Assembly (NCBI GenBank): GCA_905479075.1
Contig: CAJQLA010000012.1
Span: 110,901-174,900 of the forward strand
DNA: 64,000 nucleotides
Direction of reading: 5' to 3'
Source of the DNA: an uncultured Gammaproteobacteria bacterium
Lineage (GTDB): Bacteria > Pseudomonadota > Gammaproteobacteria > Nitrosococcales > Methylophagaceae
The notes below the pieces were generated by a model. The model was given only the letters and a program-made list of their open reading frames with translations, was not told the DNA's origin and made no database searches. Below are positions 48,752 through 58,274 of this stretch, one piece after another. The first letter of the stretch is position 1, and each line of letters begins with the position of its first letter. The translations under genes were made by a program, and so were the position numbers.

Positions 48752-50545
48752 TTACTCGTACATGGCATCAATGACAGATTGATGATGCTCGATAACTTTT
48801 GCTCGTTTTATTTTCATTGTGGGTGTCATCAAGTCATTTTCAATCGTCCATGGCTCAAGAAATAAGGTTACACGACGAATTTTGGCATAGGCAGGAAAGT
48901 GGGAAAGTAGTGTACGCAAACGCTGAATAATTTCACCTTGTAAGGCTTTATCAGTCAAACTCTCTTCGTTTTCAGGATCTAACTGATACTCTTTAGCGAG
49001 TACAGGCCAATTATCGGCATTTAACACTAATAGTGTCGTTAAATAGGCTTGCCCCTCACCAATGACCAGCGCTTGCTCAAAAAGGTCATCAAATAAAATG
49101 GCTGCTTCGATATCAGCAGGGGGTACTTTTTCCCCATTACTTAAAACGAGTATATCTTTAATTCGTCCTGTAATATAAATATGACCACTCAGGCTAATTC
49201 GAGCTTGATCGCCAGTATGTAACCATCCATCATTATCAATAATTTGAGCAGTCGCTTCAGGGTTATTCCAATAACCGAGCATATTACCGGGACCGTTAAC
49301 AATTAATTCGTCATTGGCGGCAATTTTTACTGATACACCTGGAATGGGCCGGCCAACACTTGTTGGGAAATTATGTTCAAGCTGATTAACACCAATAACA
49401 GGACTGGTTTCTGTTAAGCCATAGCCCTGTAATAGGGAAAAACCAAGACCAATAAATAACTCTGCAACGGGTTGTGACAATGCAGCGCCGCCACTAACAA
49501 TAACTCGCATTTCACCGCCCAGTTTTTGTTGAACTTTGTCAGCAATTATTTTTTCTAGTAAAGGCCAAGCCATGAGCCTAGGGTGCCACTTCTTTCTACC
49601 TTGCTCATATTCAAATTTGTGCCAACCAATATCTTTACATGCTTTAAACAACATTTGTGCTATTGCATGTTTATCAGAAAGCTGTGCGTTTAGTCGGTCA
49701 TAAATTCGCTCAAATATTCTTGGTACAGCTATCAAAACAGTGGGTTTTACATTAAGCATATCTTCAGCAAGTTGTGGTATTCCACGGGAATAGGCGACGG
49801 AAGAACCACTCATCATTGGTAAATAGTAACCAGCGGTACGTTCTAATGTATGTGAGAGAGGCAGAAAAGATAAAAACTTATCACTGTTAAAGATATCAAT
49901 ATACTGTGAAGCGGCAAACGCGACAGAAAGCATATTTTGATGACTAAGCATCACACCTTTTGGCCGACCCGTTGTTCCTGAAGTGTAGATGATAGAAGCT
50001 AACTCATCACCAATACAGTTATCTGCAATTAAAGGTTCATTAGCGTCTTGTAGCCAGTCTTGTTCATAGAGAGCAGGGGCATTAAGTTTTTCATCTGAGT
50101 GATTATGGATAATAACAGTTTGTAGCTCATGATTATCACTCAATGATGCTTGTAAACTTTTCCACTGCTTTTGGTTTTGTAGTAACAGTAATTTTACATT
50201 GGCATCGCTGAGTATATAAGCAACGTTATCAGGTCTGTCATCAGGGTAAAGAGGAACGACAATAAGACCTAGACTTAAAGCAGCTTGGTCAAACAAGACC
50301 CAATCAACACAGTTACGTAAATTGATAGCAACGCGATCACCAGCCTCGAGCCCTTCTTTACGTAAAGTAGATTGCCATTTAGCAACCTGCTTAGCCACTT
50401 CTCCCCAAGTGATAGATTGCCATTGTTTTAGGTCGGCAAAATAACTTTCATAAGCTGGCAGGTCTGGACTGCGTCTTATTCGCTCAAGTAGCAATCCGTA
50501 CAAGCTTACTGCTTGTTTGGGACTGATAATGTCGGTCAAGGCCAT
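48752..50545 (-). CDS. Long-chain acyl-CoA synthetase (AMP-binding)
   Basis: An adenylate-forming enzyme of the long-chain-fatty-acid-CoA ligase (FadD15/AMP-binding) type that would activate fatty acids taken up through the adjacent FadL porin. The 597-residue protein has the P-loop IIYTSGTTGRPKGVMLSHQNM, the A4/A5 motif LLQGYGLTETSPVIGVNQ, WLHTGDQARISLSGHIYITGR and DILVLSNGEKVPPADIE. The catalytic Lys lies in the C-terminal lid (PTMKIKRAKV). It starts 6 bases after the fadL stop on the same strand, so the two form a pair. Confidence 0.92.
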   Translation of the reverse strand: MALTDIISPKQAVSLYGLLLERIRRSPDLPAYESYFADLKQWQSITWGEVAKQVAKWQSTLRKEGLEAGDRVAINLRNCVDWVLFDQAALSLGLIVVPLYPDDRPDNVAYILSDANVKLLLLQNQKQWKSLQASLSDNHELQTVIIHNHSDEKLNAPALYEQDWLQDANEPLIADNCIGDELASIIYTSGTTGRPKGVMLSHQNMLSVAFAASQYIDIFNSDKFLSFLPLSHTLERTAGYYLPMMSGSSVAYSRGIPQLAEDMLNVKPTVLIAVPRIFERIYDRLNAQLSDKHAIAQMLFKACKDIGWHKFEYEQGRKKWHPRLMAWPLLEKIIADKVQQKLGGEMRVIVSGGAALSQPVAELFIGLGFSLLQGYGLTETSPVIGVNQLEHNFPTSVGRPIPGVSVKIAANDELIVNGPGNMLGYWNNPEATAQIIDNDGWLHTGDQARISLSGHIYITGRIKDILVLSNGEKVPPADIEAAILFDDLFEQALVIGEGQAYLTTLLVLNADNWPVLAKEYQLDPENEESLTDKALQGEIIQRLRTLLSHFPAYAKIRRVTLFLEPWTIENDLMTPTMKIKRAKVIEHHQSVIDAMYE

Positions 50546-50551
50546 TGTGAA

Positions 50552-51853
50552 CTAAGGTATTAACCAACGTAGTTGGATGCCTAATAAATCTACGCTAGCG
50601 TCATACTCACCAGCTAGCACGTATCCATTACTATCTATCTCATTAATTTTAGGGTCACTGATAAATAGATGGCTATAACCTGCATCAATGATTATTTCAT
50701 CAGAGACATTGTAGCTTGCTCCTATAGAAATCCATTTACGATCGTTGCCAGGAATGCGTGCTGTTCTGAATTCATTAGAAATTGGTGTTTCATCATAAGC
50801 TATACCGCTTCGGAATGTCCATTTATCATTGTATTGATAGTCAACACCTAAACCATACCGAACTGTGTTATGCCACTTTTCTGGTTTAACAAGATCGAAA
50901 GTGCCACCCGTAGACTTGATATTGAGTTCTTGAAAACGATCCCAGCGGGTCCAGCTAATATCAGCTGATATAGCCCATTGAGTATTTAGTTGATGGTGAA
51001 CAGCAAGAGATAAATTTTCTGGTAGATCAATGTCAGCTTTAATATTTTGATCAGCTAGCTTTGTACCTGTACTTGTCCAAAGTTTTCCATCACCTTCCAG
51101 GCCATGAGAAATCTTTGAGCGATAAGCGATTCCGATACGAGTGGCTGGTTGGATTTGATACGTTAAACCGAGGTTATAACCCCAGCTCCAATCATCACCT
51201 TCTAATCTTATTTTACCATCGGCAGCCTGAGGGAACCCACCCTGAGCACCCAGATCGGCCATTTGGGTTAGTTGTACTTCAATATATTGTAAGCTGATAC
51301 CAAAACCGACTGATAACTTATCACTTACTTTATAGCCAACACTAGGGTTAAAGTTAAGCGTAAGCATATCTGATGTGACCGCGTGGTAACGTCCGGGCCA
51401 AGTCTCACTGTAGTCAGTGACTAAGCCAAAAGGTGCATTGACACCAAAACCTAGAACAGTTGAATCATTAAGAGGGTGGACATAGTAAAAATTAGGGACA
51501 AAGGCTTCTTTACCACCTTCGCTGCCACTGCCATCATTGCCAGTTAAAGGCTGACCTGATAGACCATTAAAACCACCTAAATCTACGACACGTGAACCCG
51601 AATTATTAAAATCACTTTGTGGCAGAATGATGTTCATGGCTGCATCAACTTCTCGTTGCTTTAGTTGTGTCAGCCCGGCTGGATTGAAGAAGATAGTGCT
51701 GCCATCTTCTGCTACAGCTGCACTACCAGCAAAAGCACGCCCCAAGCCTGTAATACTTTGCTCCTGAATTGCAAAACCGGAACCGTAGGCTAAAGAACAG
51801 AAAGTAGTACTACCCAAGATAGCCGTTAGCTTAACTAGTTTACTTACACGCAT
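50552..51853 (-). CDS. fadL: FadL-family outer-membrane long-chain fatty-acid channel
   Basis: A FadL/OmpP1/TodX-family beta barrel for hydrophobic compounds. The 433-residue protein has a signal peptide (residues 1-24, ending SLAYGSG). The N-terminal hatch has GFAIQEQSITGLGRAFAGSA and DGSTIFFNPAGLTQL, and a 14-strand-type barrel follows, with IGIAYRSKISH, WTFRSGIAYDETPI and LGIQLRWLIP at the end. ATG 51853 has GAGG 7 bases upstream and is preferred over GTG 51856. It precedes an acyl-CoA synthetase gene; aromatic or alkane substrates are possible alternatives. Confidence 0.92.
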   Translation of the reverse strand: MRVSKLVKLTAILGSTTFCSLAYGSGFAIQEQSITGLGRAFAGSAAVAEDGSTIFFNPAGLTQLKQREVDAAMNIILPQSDFNNSGSRVVDLGGFNGLSGQPLTGNDGSGSEGGKEAFVPNFYYVHPLNDSTVLGFGVNAPFGLVTDYSETWPGRYHAVTSDMLTLNFNPSVGYKVSDKLSVGFGISLQYIEVQLTQMADLGAQGGFPQAADGKIRLEGDDWSWGYNLGLTYQIQPATRIGIAYRSKISHGLEGDGKLWTSTGTKLADQNIKADIDLPENLSLAVHHQLNTQWAISADISWTRWDRFQELNIKSTGGTFDLVKPEKWHNTVRYGLGVDYQYNDKWTFRSGIAYDETPISNEFRTARIPGNDRKWISIGASYNVSDEIIIDAGYSHLFISDPKINEIDSNGYVLAGEYDASVDLLGIQLRWLIP

Positions 51854-51925
51854 CACATGTCCTCTAAAAGATGTTTATGCGAAAAATAACCTACTTGAGG
51901 AAATGGTGCAAGTTTAATTGCTAAT

Positions 51926-52609
51926 TTATTGACGAATAAACAATAAATCCCAAACGCCATGGCCTAACTTTTGACCCCTTTGCTCAAACTTTGTTAAAGG
52001 GCGATACTCTGGACGAGGGATATAATCATCATTATCAGCACAATTTGTAAAGTAGGCACTGTTAGATAAATCATCCAACATTTGCTCAGCATAATGTTGC
52101 CAATCAGTTGCCATATGTAGATAACCGCCCTGTTTTATCTTTTTCGCTAACAACGCTACAAATGTAGGCTGAATGATGCGTCGCTTGTGATGACGCTTTT
52201 TATGCCATGGATCGGGAAAATACAATTGAACACGATCAAGACTATTATCAGGAATACGCTGTTTTAATAACTCCACAGCATCTGTACATTCGACACGTAG
52301 ATTTGTAAGTTGATGATTTTCTATCAAGTTAAGTAGTTGACCTACCCCAGGGCGGTGGACCTCGACGCCAAGATAGTTATTACCAGGTTGGTTTTTTGCC
52401 ATTTCAGCAAGTGAAGCACCATTACCAAAGCCGATTTCAAACACAACGGGCGCATTGCGTCCAAACAGCTGTTCAAAATCGATAGGCTCGTCGTCGTTCG
52501 TTAATGAAAATTTTGGCCAAATGTCATCTAAAGCTTTTTGTTGTCCGGGTGTTAAGCGGCCTTCGCGGCGAACAAAGCTTTTTACGGTTCGTAATGGTTT
52601 TTCATTCAT
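51926..52609 (-). CDS. trmB: tRNA (guanine-N7-)-methyltransferase
   Basis: TrmB makes m7G46 in tRNA variable loops. The 227-residue protein has the SAM-binding VFEIGFGNGASLAEMAK, NYLGVEVHRPGVGQLL, the catalytic/tRNA-binding YFPDPWHKKRHHKRRI, and ATDWQHYAEQML. The C-terminal YRPLTKFEQRGQKLGHGVWDL is diagnostic. It is upstream of fadL on the same strand but is separated by 72 bases, and is divergent from the permease at 52702. Confidence 0.96.
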   Translation of the reverse strand: MNEKPLRTVKSFVRREGRLTPGQQKALDDIWPKFSLTNDDEPIDFEQLFGRNAPVVFEIGFGNGASLAEMAKNQPGNNYLGVEVHRPGVGQLLNLIENHQLTNLRVECTDAVELLKQRIPDNSLDRVQLYFPDPWHKKRHHKRRIIQPTFVALLAKKIKQGGYLHMATDWQHYAEQMLDDLSNSAYFTNCADNDDYIPRPEYRPLTKFEQRGQKLGHGVWDLLFIRQ

Positions 52610-52701
52610 AAATTAGTTATGCGGTTATAATAAATGTGAATTTTAGTTGTCCAATAAGGCAACTCACCTTAGATCATACCTGAATAGTTAGAGGAAATTA
52701 C

Positions 52702-53787
52702 ATGTCATCATGCTGCCCACCTCCTGAGCCAGCAGAACAAACAAGTTGTTGTAGTAGCAGCACGACCCAGAAAAAACGTCCAGATTTATTACTTTGGTCA
52801 ACTTTGATTTTGGTGTCGGTTGGCTACTTAACCGATTTGTTTTTTGCAGACGTGATCTCACCTGTTTCTATGACGGCTGCGACGATGATTGAAGCGGTAA
52901 GACAACTGATGGACAGCATGTGGATAGGTCTTGCATTGGGTATGCTATTTGTAGGATTGTTAGGACGTGTCCCACGTGAGTTTGTCACTGCATTATTAGG
53001 AAAAGGAGATAGTTTTCTAGGGATTGTAAGAGCTACTTTCGCTGGTGTATTATTGGATCTTTGTAGTCATGGTATTTTGCTTGTGGCGATGCGTTTGTAC
53101 CAGCGTGGCGCGAGTTTAGGTCAGGTAATGGCTTTCTTAATAGCGAGTCCGTGGAATTCACTCTCCTTAACCGTTATTTTAATTGCCTTAATTGGCTGGA
53201 ACTGGACTGTCTTGTTTATTGCTTGCTCAATGTTTATTGGTATCTTGAGTGGTCTCGTGTTTAATTGGCTAGAAAAGCGAGGCACACTTCCTGCAAACCC
53301 TAATACGGTTGATTTGAATGGTTTTAAACCTTGGCAGGAAGCTAAGCAACGCTGGGGAGAGTCTAAGTTTGGTCTTACTTGGTGGAGAAGTATGTTGTGG
53401 GAAGGTGTTAAGGATTCTAGAATGATAGTTCGTTGGCTGTTACTTGGTGTTTTATTAGCAGCTGCGATAAGAACCTTTGTCTCTATTGATGACTTCCAAT
53501 CCTATTTCGGGGCCACGATGGCTGGCTTGGGTATGACCTTGGTTGTTGCGACTTTATTAGAGATTTGTTCTGAAGGTTCAACACCGATTGCCGCTGACCT
53601 AGTCACACGAGCTCATGCACCTGGTAATGGCTTTGCATTTTTGATGACGGGGGTTGCTACTGACTATACTGAAATAATGACTTTACGTGAGACAACAGGT
53701 TCATGGAAGGTAGCATTATTCCTACCTTTGGTTACTGTTCCTCAAGTAGTTTTATTCGCTTGGCTAATGAATTTAACTGTTGTCTAA
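52702..53787 (+). CDS. ArsP/UPF0718-type permease with Cys-pair N-terminus
   Basis: A 361-residue integral membrane protein of the permease family that includes ArsP (PF03773). Its cytosolic N-terminus has two Cys pairs (SSCCPPPE and SCCSSS, Cys4/5 and Cys16/17). About eight membrane segments follow, with GKGDSFLGIVRATFAGVLLD and LDLCSHGILLVAMRLYQRGAS. The motif TLLEICSEGSTPIAADL is in the second half and is family-typical. Thiol-metal handling is inferred from the Cys pairs. It may be of the Cu/Zn-efflux SO_0444 kind, but the substrate is not settled. It is a single gene, divergent from trmB. Confidence 0.8.
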   Translation: MSSCCPPPEPAEQTSCCSSSTTQKKRPDLLLWSTLILVSVGYLTDLFFADVISPVSMTAATMIEAVRQLMDSMWIGLALGMLFVGLLGRVPREFVTALLGKGDSFLGIVRATFAGVLLDLCSHGILLVAMRLYQRGASLGQVMAFLIASPWNSLSLTVILIALIGWNWTVLFIACSMFIGILSGLVFNWLEKRGTLPANPNTVDLNGFKPWQEAKQRWGESKFGLTWWRSMLWEGVKDSRMIVRWLLLGVLLAAAIRTFVSIDDFQSYFGATMAGLGMTLVVATLLEICSEGSTPIAADLVTRAHAPGNGFAFLMTGVATDYTEIMTLRETTGSWKVALFLPLVTVPQVVLFAWLMNLTVV

Positions 53788-53963
53788 TTATCAAGTTTTA
53801 TACTAAGTAACTTAGGGTAGTTTGATAAACACACCATGCGAAAATAAGCCATTCAAGGTATACTGCAAAGCCAGTTTACTTATTTATAATACGAGTGAAA
53901 TTAGCTTTTATATAAAAAGCCGTTATAAATTAGTCAGTAAAGATTTTTAAAGAGAATTAAAAT

Positions 53964-55796
53964 ATGGTGCATCCAGTATTAGAAGCTGTAACAAATGATG
54001 TAATTAAACGTAGTCGTGAATCTAGAGCGAAATATTTAGCTCGCATTGATGCTGCTGTTGAAACAGGGCCACATCGTTCAACTTTAGGTTGCGGTAATTT
54101 AGTTCATGGGTTTGCTGCCTGTCCGGCAGGTGAAAAAGCCGATTTATCGGGAAACGTGAAAGCGAATATCGGTATTATTTCAGCATACAACGACATGCTA
54201 TCAGCTCATCAGCCCTATGTGGACTATCCAGAAACTATTAAAGCAGCGGCGCACACTGCAGGTGGGGTAGCACAATTTGCGGGTGGCGTGCCAGCCATGT
54301 GTGATGGTGTGACACAAGGTCAACCGGGTATGGAATTGTCACTTTTCAGTCGTGATGTTATTGCCATGTCAGCTGCAGTTGGTCTTAGCCATAATATGTT
54401 TGATGCTGCGATGTTTCTTGGTATCTGTGACAAGATTGTCCCAGGACTATTGATTTCAGCATTAAGTTTTGGTCATTTACCTGCGATATTTGTTCCTGGT
54501 GGTCCAATGCCAAGCGGTCTACCTAATAAAGAGAAAGTGCGTATTCGCCAACTTTATGCTGAAGGTAAAGTCGGCCGTGATGCGTTATTAAAAGCAGAGT
54601 CTGATTCTTATCATAGTCCGGGTACTTGTACTTTCTACGGTACAGCAAATAGTAACCAGATGATGGTTGAAATGATGGGCTTACAGCTCCCTGGCGGTTC
54701 TTTTATTAATCCAGGAACGCCACTACGTGAAGCACTCACTAAAAATGCAACCGAGCAAGTATTGAAATACACTGCAATGGGTGATGACTTCCGTCCATTT
54801 GGTTACATGATCGATGAAAAAGCGATTTTAAATGCGATTGTGGGTTTGATGGCAACAGGTGGCTCAACAAATCACACAATGCATTTGATAGCGATAGCGC
54901 GTGCAGCAGGGATCATCATTAACTGGGATGATTTCGATAAAGTGACTAAAATAGTACCGTTGCTTACTCGGATTTATCCAAATGGTGATGCTGATGTAAA
55001 TCACTTCCAAGCTGCTGGTGGTATGGGTGTGTTGATTGGTGAGTTACTAAAACATGGTTTGATGCATGAAGATATTATGACTGTTGCGCCTACGCAAGGC
55101 ATGAATAGCTACACTCAAGAACCAAAACTAAGAAATGATGAGTTGATATGGGAAGATGGACCTAGTGCGTCATTAGATGCTGATGTGATCGGCACGATAA
55201 ATAAACCTTTCTCAGACTCGGGTGGCTTACATTTAATACACGGTAACTTAGGTCGAGGTATGTCAAAAATCTCGGCAGTAGCTAAAGAGCATCAAATAGT
55301 GGAAGCACCTGCTATGGTATTTGACGATCAAGATGATGTCGTTGCTGCGTTTAAACGTGGCGAAATGGAACAAGATTTGATTGTGGTATTACGCTTCCAA
55401 GGTCCGAAAGCTAACGGAATGCCAGAATTACACAAACTGACTCCTCTCTTAGGTTCTTTACAGGATAAGGGCTTTAAAGTCGCGATAGTGACCGACGGCC
55501 GAATGTCAGGTGCTTCAGGTAAAGTACCGTCAGCGATTCATATGTGTCCAGAATGTGAAGTTGGTGGTCCGTTAACTCGGGTTCGAACTGGCGATATGAT
55601 TCGCTTGAATACTCAAACTGGTTCATTAAACATTCAAATAGATAACGATGTATTCGAACAGCGTACACAGTGTATTAAAGGTAGTACCGAACATCATTAT
55701 GGAATGGGCAGAGAATTATTTGATAGTTTCCGTGCAGGTGTTTCATCTGCAGAAACAGGTGCGATCAATATGTTTAATAATGACCCGATAAACTAA
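53964..55796 (+). CDS. edd: 6-phosphogluconate dehydratase
   Basis: Edd dehydrates 6-phosphogluconate to KDPG in the Entner-Doudoroff route. The 610-residue protein has the ILVD/EDD fold and the N-terminal [64 protein letters not shown], and the C-terminal [19 protein letters not shown]. The conserved cysteines in LGCGN, AMCDG and GTCTF could hold its Fe-S cluster. eda follows 24 bases later. In methylotrophs the pair serves the KDPG variant of the RuMP cycle; zwf and pgl are not here. Confidence 0.97.
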   Translation: MVHPVLEAVTNDVIKRSRESRAKYLARIDAAVETGPHRSTLGCGNLVHGFAACPAGEKADLSGNVKANIGIISAYNDMLSAHQPYVDYPETIKAAAHTAGGVAQFAGGVPAMCDGVTQGQPGMELSLFSRDVIAMSAAVGLSHNMFDAAMFLGICDKIVPGLLISALSFGHLPAIFVPGGPMPSGLPNKEKVRIRQLYAEGKVGRDALLKAESDSYHSPGTCTFYGTANSNQMMVEMMGLQLPGGSFINPGTPLREALTKNATEQVLKYTAMGDDFRPFGYMIDEKAILNAIVGLMATGGSTNHTMHLIAIARAAGIIINWDDFDKVTKIVPLLTRIYPNGDADVNHFQAAGGMGVLIGELLKHGLMHEDIMTVAPTQGMNSYTQEPKLRNDELIWEDGPSASLDADVIGTINKPFSDSGGLHLIHGNLGRGMSKISAVAKEHQIVEAPAMVFDDQDDVVAAFKRGEMEQDLIVVLRFQGPKANGMPELHKLTPLLGSLQDKGFKVAIVTDGRMSGASGKVPSAIHMCPECEVGGPLTRVRTGDMIRLNTQTGSLNIQIDNDVFEQRTQCIKGSTEHHYGMGRELFDSFRAGVSSAETGAINMFNNDPIN

Positions 55797-55820
55797 TTAC
55801 ATTTTGGAAGATACTAAAGA

Positions 55821-56453
55821 ATGAGTAAAACAGCTAAAGAAATCATGGCTATTTCGCCATTAATGCCAGTCATGGTTATTAACAATGCTGATCACGCAGT
55901 GCCGTTAGCGAAAGCTTTGGTTGCTGGTGGTTTAAAAGTTTTAGAAATTACATTGCGTACAGATGCGGCATTAGAATCAATTCGCCGTATCAAAGCAGAA
56001 GTGCCAGATGCGACAGTGGGTGCAGGTACGATTATCAATGAACAAACATTGCATGCTGCAATTGATGCGGGTGCAGAATTTATTATTAGCCCAGGTACGA
56101 CATCGGCATTAGCTGATGCCGCATTAAAAACAGGTGTGCCTTTTATACCTGGTGTAGCAACACCCGGTGAAGCACTCGCTTTGTTTGAAAAAGGGATTAC
56201 TGAAATGAAATTCTTCCCTGCTGAAGCAGCAGGTGGTATCCCGATGTTGAAATCGATCGGTGCACCGATTCCACAAATCACTTTCTGTCCGACAGGTGGT
56301 GTTAATCAGAAGAATGTCGCTGATTACTACAGCCAGCCTAATGTGGGCGTTGTTGGCGGTTCTTGGATGTGTGCTGCGAACTTAGTTGATGCTGAAAATT
56401 GGGATGAAATTACCCGTTTGTCGATTGAAGCGATTGAATTAGCAACAGCGTAA
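55821..56453 (+). CDS. eda: KDPG/KHG aldolase
   Basis: Eda cleaves KDPG to pyruvate and glyceraldehyde 3-phosphate. The 210-residue class I aldolase has LEITLRTDAALESI with the catalytic Glu, GAGTIINEQTLHAAIDAGAEF, and the Schiff-base Lys in EMKFFPAEAAGGIPML. FCPTGGVNQKNVADY and VVGGSWM follow. It is the second gene of the edd-eda unit and ends at an intrinsic terminator that overlaps the stop of the convergent DUF2063 gene. Confidence 0.97.
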   Translation: MSKTAKEIMAISPLMPVMVINNADHAVPLAKALVAGGLKVLEITLRTDAALESIRRIKAEVPDATVGAGTIINEQTLHAAIDAGAEFIISPGTTSALADAALKTGVPFIPGVATPGEALALFEKGITEMKFFPAEAAGGIPMLKSIGAPIPQITFCPTGGVNQKNVADYYSQPNVGVVGGSWMCAANLVDAENWDEITRLSIEAIELATA

Positions 56454-56474
56454 ACAAAAATGTTTTAAACGAAG

Positions 56475-56507
56475 AAAGCCGTTGATTATGTCAGCGGCTT
56501 TTTTTAT
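56475..56507 (+). terminator. Intrinsic terminator after eda
   Basis: AAAGCCGTTGA and TCAGCGGCTTT pair (one G-U pair) around TTATG and run into a T-stretch. The T-stretch touches the stop codon of the convergent DUF2063 gene at 56504-56506. Confidence 0.9.
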
Positions 56508-57250
56508 GCAGTAGCAGAAATTAAAATACGGCGTTGTAACCAATCATCAATAAGTGCCTTGGCACCTTCAATGACGACTGGCGGATTAGGATGTTGCAAC
56601 TCCTGAGCAATTTGTTCGGCAGCTTGTAGTCCACTCAAGCCATCATTTAACAAGTCAATCAAACGAGCACTGACCGGGTTAAGCTCCATAAACACAACAC
56701 TATCTTGTTGATCGCGATACACCAATAGAAAAACCGGTGTTTCATTGGCTTCTTGTGGTTGAAAGTCACGTGAGATCTGATGCACTGGGAAAGGATATGA
56801 CAAAGGCCAAGCGAGAGATGAAGTGTTAAGTTGTAGACTGAGACTATCAACTTCTGGATCAAAGGCGACAGGTTCGGCTTCACTATCTGAAATGCTCAGT
56901 GCCAGTTCCACCCACTCATAATGACAGAGTGATTTAATAAAAATAGGGTCATTACTAAGGTCACGTTCGTCTTCAAGATAACTTAAAAACTCACGGGATA
57001 TTTCGTGGAATAATGGTGACTTACAGTGATGCTTAACAATAAAGTCCCTTACCATGCTGTGCCAACGTTCATCAGAAGTAAGCGTTTTCAATACTGGAAA
57101 AGCAGAAGCAATAAACCCTTCAATATTATTGTAAAATAGCTCTCTATATATAGTCATGCGACGCTGTTCAATATCATCAATCTTTTGAACATTCTCAGGA
57201 TCACGAATATGACCAGCAAACTGGTATTGAACGTCTTTAAAGTCTGACAT
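56504..57250 (-). CDS. DUF2063 protein, BufC-like
   Basis: A 248-residue protein with the N-terminal DUF2063 domain (FAGHIRDP, RRMTIYRELFYNNIEGFIASAF, FPVLKTL, HCKSPLFHEISREFLSYLE) and a variable C-terminal half. DUF2063 proteins act as partners of DUF692 enzymes in methanobactin-like and bufferin pathways. They are thought to deliver the precursor peptide. ATG 57250 lies one base after the DUF692 stop, so translation is coupled; longer starts would sit inside that gene. No precursor is visible nearby. Confidence 0.87.
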   Translation of the reverse strand: MSDFKDVQYQFAGHIRDPENVQKIDDIEQRRMTIYRELFYNNIEGFIASAFPVLKTLTSDERWHSMVRDFIVKHHCKSPLFHEISREFLSYLEDERDLSNDPIFIKSLCHYEWVELALSISDSEAEPVAFDPEVDSLSLQLNTSSLAWPLSYPFPVHQISRDFQPQEANETPVFLLVYRDQQDSVVFMELNPVSARLIDLLNDGLSGLQAAEQIAQELQHPNPPVVIEGAKALIDDWLQRRILISATA

Positions 57251-57251
57251 A

Positions 57252-58103
57252 TTAGGCTGTGTGTGCAATTTTATTTTGTTCATGAGCTGCTTGGTAGCGT
57301 CGAATTTTATCGACTTCACTAATAAGCGTGTTTAAGGATGGAATATTAAAATCACGTTCTAATAAAGTCGGAATAACGCCGTGATGTTGATAGGTCTTTT
57401 CTAACAATTGCCAGACAGGATCAATCACATCACTACCGTGAGTATCTACCTTTAAGTCATCAGCTTCATCGTAATGTCCAGCAATATGTAGATAGGCAAT
57501 ACGGTCAGTAGGTATAGCTTTAATATAATCTTCAGGGTTATAACCGTGATTGATGCTGTTCACGTAGACATTATTAACATCAAATAATAAATCGCAATCA
57601 GCTTCTTCTAAAACGCCATTGAGAAAGTTGATTTCATTCATTTCTTTACCAGGCGCGGCATAGTAAGACACGTTTTCAATGATAAGTGGACGTTCTAATA
57701 TTTCTTGAACACGTTTTATTCGTTTTGCCACATAGCTCACAGCTTCCTGAGTGAATGGTATAGGCATCAAATCATAAAGATGACCATCATCACTGCAGTA
57801 ACTTAAATGTTCGCTATAGGCGCGGACATTGTGTTTATCTAAGAATTTTTTAAGACGAATAAGAAAATGTTCATCCAATGGGGCAGGGCTGCCTATCGAA
57901 AGTGATAAGCCATGACAGACCATAGGATATCGTGCTGTGAACTCAGCAAATTTTTTACCGTAAGTACCCCCAAGTTCCATCCAGTTTTCTGGTGCAACTT
58001 CAAGAAAGTCGGCTGGTTCATAGTTCAGTTTAGCTAAATCATCCATAAAGTCGCGACGAAGACCGAGTCCCGCGCCGGAAATGGGGTAAGAAGCTGAAGT
58101 CAT
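57252..58103 (-). CDS. DUF692 multinuclear iron enzyme, BufB/MbnB-like
   Basis: A 283-residue TIM-barrel DUF692 protein. Members such as MbnB use a multi-iron centre to modify cysteines in ribosomally made peptides. Likely metal ligands lie in CHGLSLSIGSPAP, YSEHLSYCSDDGH, IENVSYYAAPG, FDVNNVYVNSINHGYNPEDY, YLHIAGHYDEADD and DTHGSDVIDPVW. It is coupled to the DUF2063 gene. The usual short secreted precursor (BufA-type, Cys-rich) is not in the 170 bases upstream or elsewhere in the window. The peptide may be encoded at another site, or the pair may have another role. Confidence 0.9.
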   Translation of the reverse strand: MTSASYPISGAGLGLRRDFMDDLAKLNYEPADFLEVAPENWMELGGTYGKKFAEFTARYPMVCHGLSLSIGSPAPLDEHFLIRLKKFLDKHNVRAYSEHLSYCSDDGHLYDLMPIPFTQEAVSYVAKRIKRVQEILERPLIIENVSYYAAPGKEMNEINFLNGVLEEADCDLLFDVNNVYVNSINHGYNPEDYIKAIPTDRIAYLHIAGHYDEADDLKVDTHGSDVIDPVWQLLEKTYQHHGVIPTLLERDFNIPSLNTLISEVDKIRRYQAAHEQNKIAHTA

Positions 58104-58223
58104 GATAATTTCCCTACTATTTGTTGTCGTTATTATGACAATTAATAGCTAAGAATGTTACAACGATCTGGAATTATTATAAATAGGGGTTTTTATAGAG
58201 ATTGGAACTTGTTGTTGCTATTG

Positions 58224-58255
58224 CTGGACATGCCAGATAATGCTGACATGTCCAG
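58224..58255. repeat. Inverted repeat downstream of the minus-strand rhodanese
   Basis: CTGGACATG and CATGTCCAG are perfect 9-base arms around a 14-base spacer. The repeat starts 20 bases past the rhodanese stop and lies upstream of the DUF692 gene. There is no T-run on either strand, so it could be a weak 3' hairpin or an operator. Confidence 0.5.
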
Positions 58256-58274
58256 TAATGTATAAAACTAGGTG

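Noticed and set aside
53803..53815. CTAAG-TAA-CTTAG palindrome upstream of edd as a HexR operator
   Set aside because: It does not match the HexR consensus as I know it, and it lies close to the end of the permease gene, where it could be a 3' hairpin.
55892..56281. 129-codon minus-strand frame inside eda
   Set aside because: It lies wholly opposite a conserved enzyme gene and has no recognisable features.
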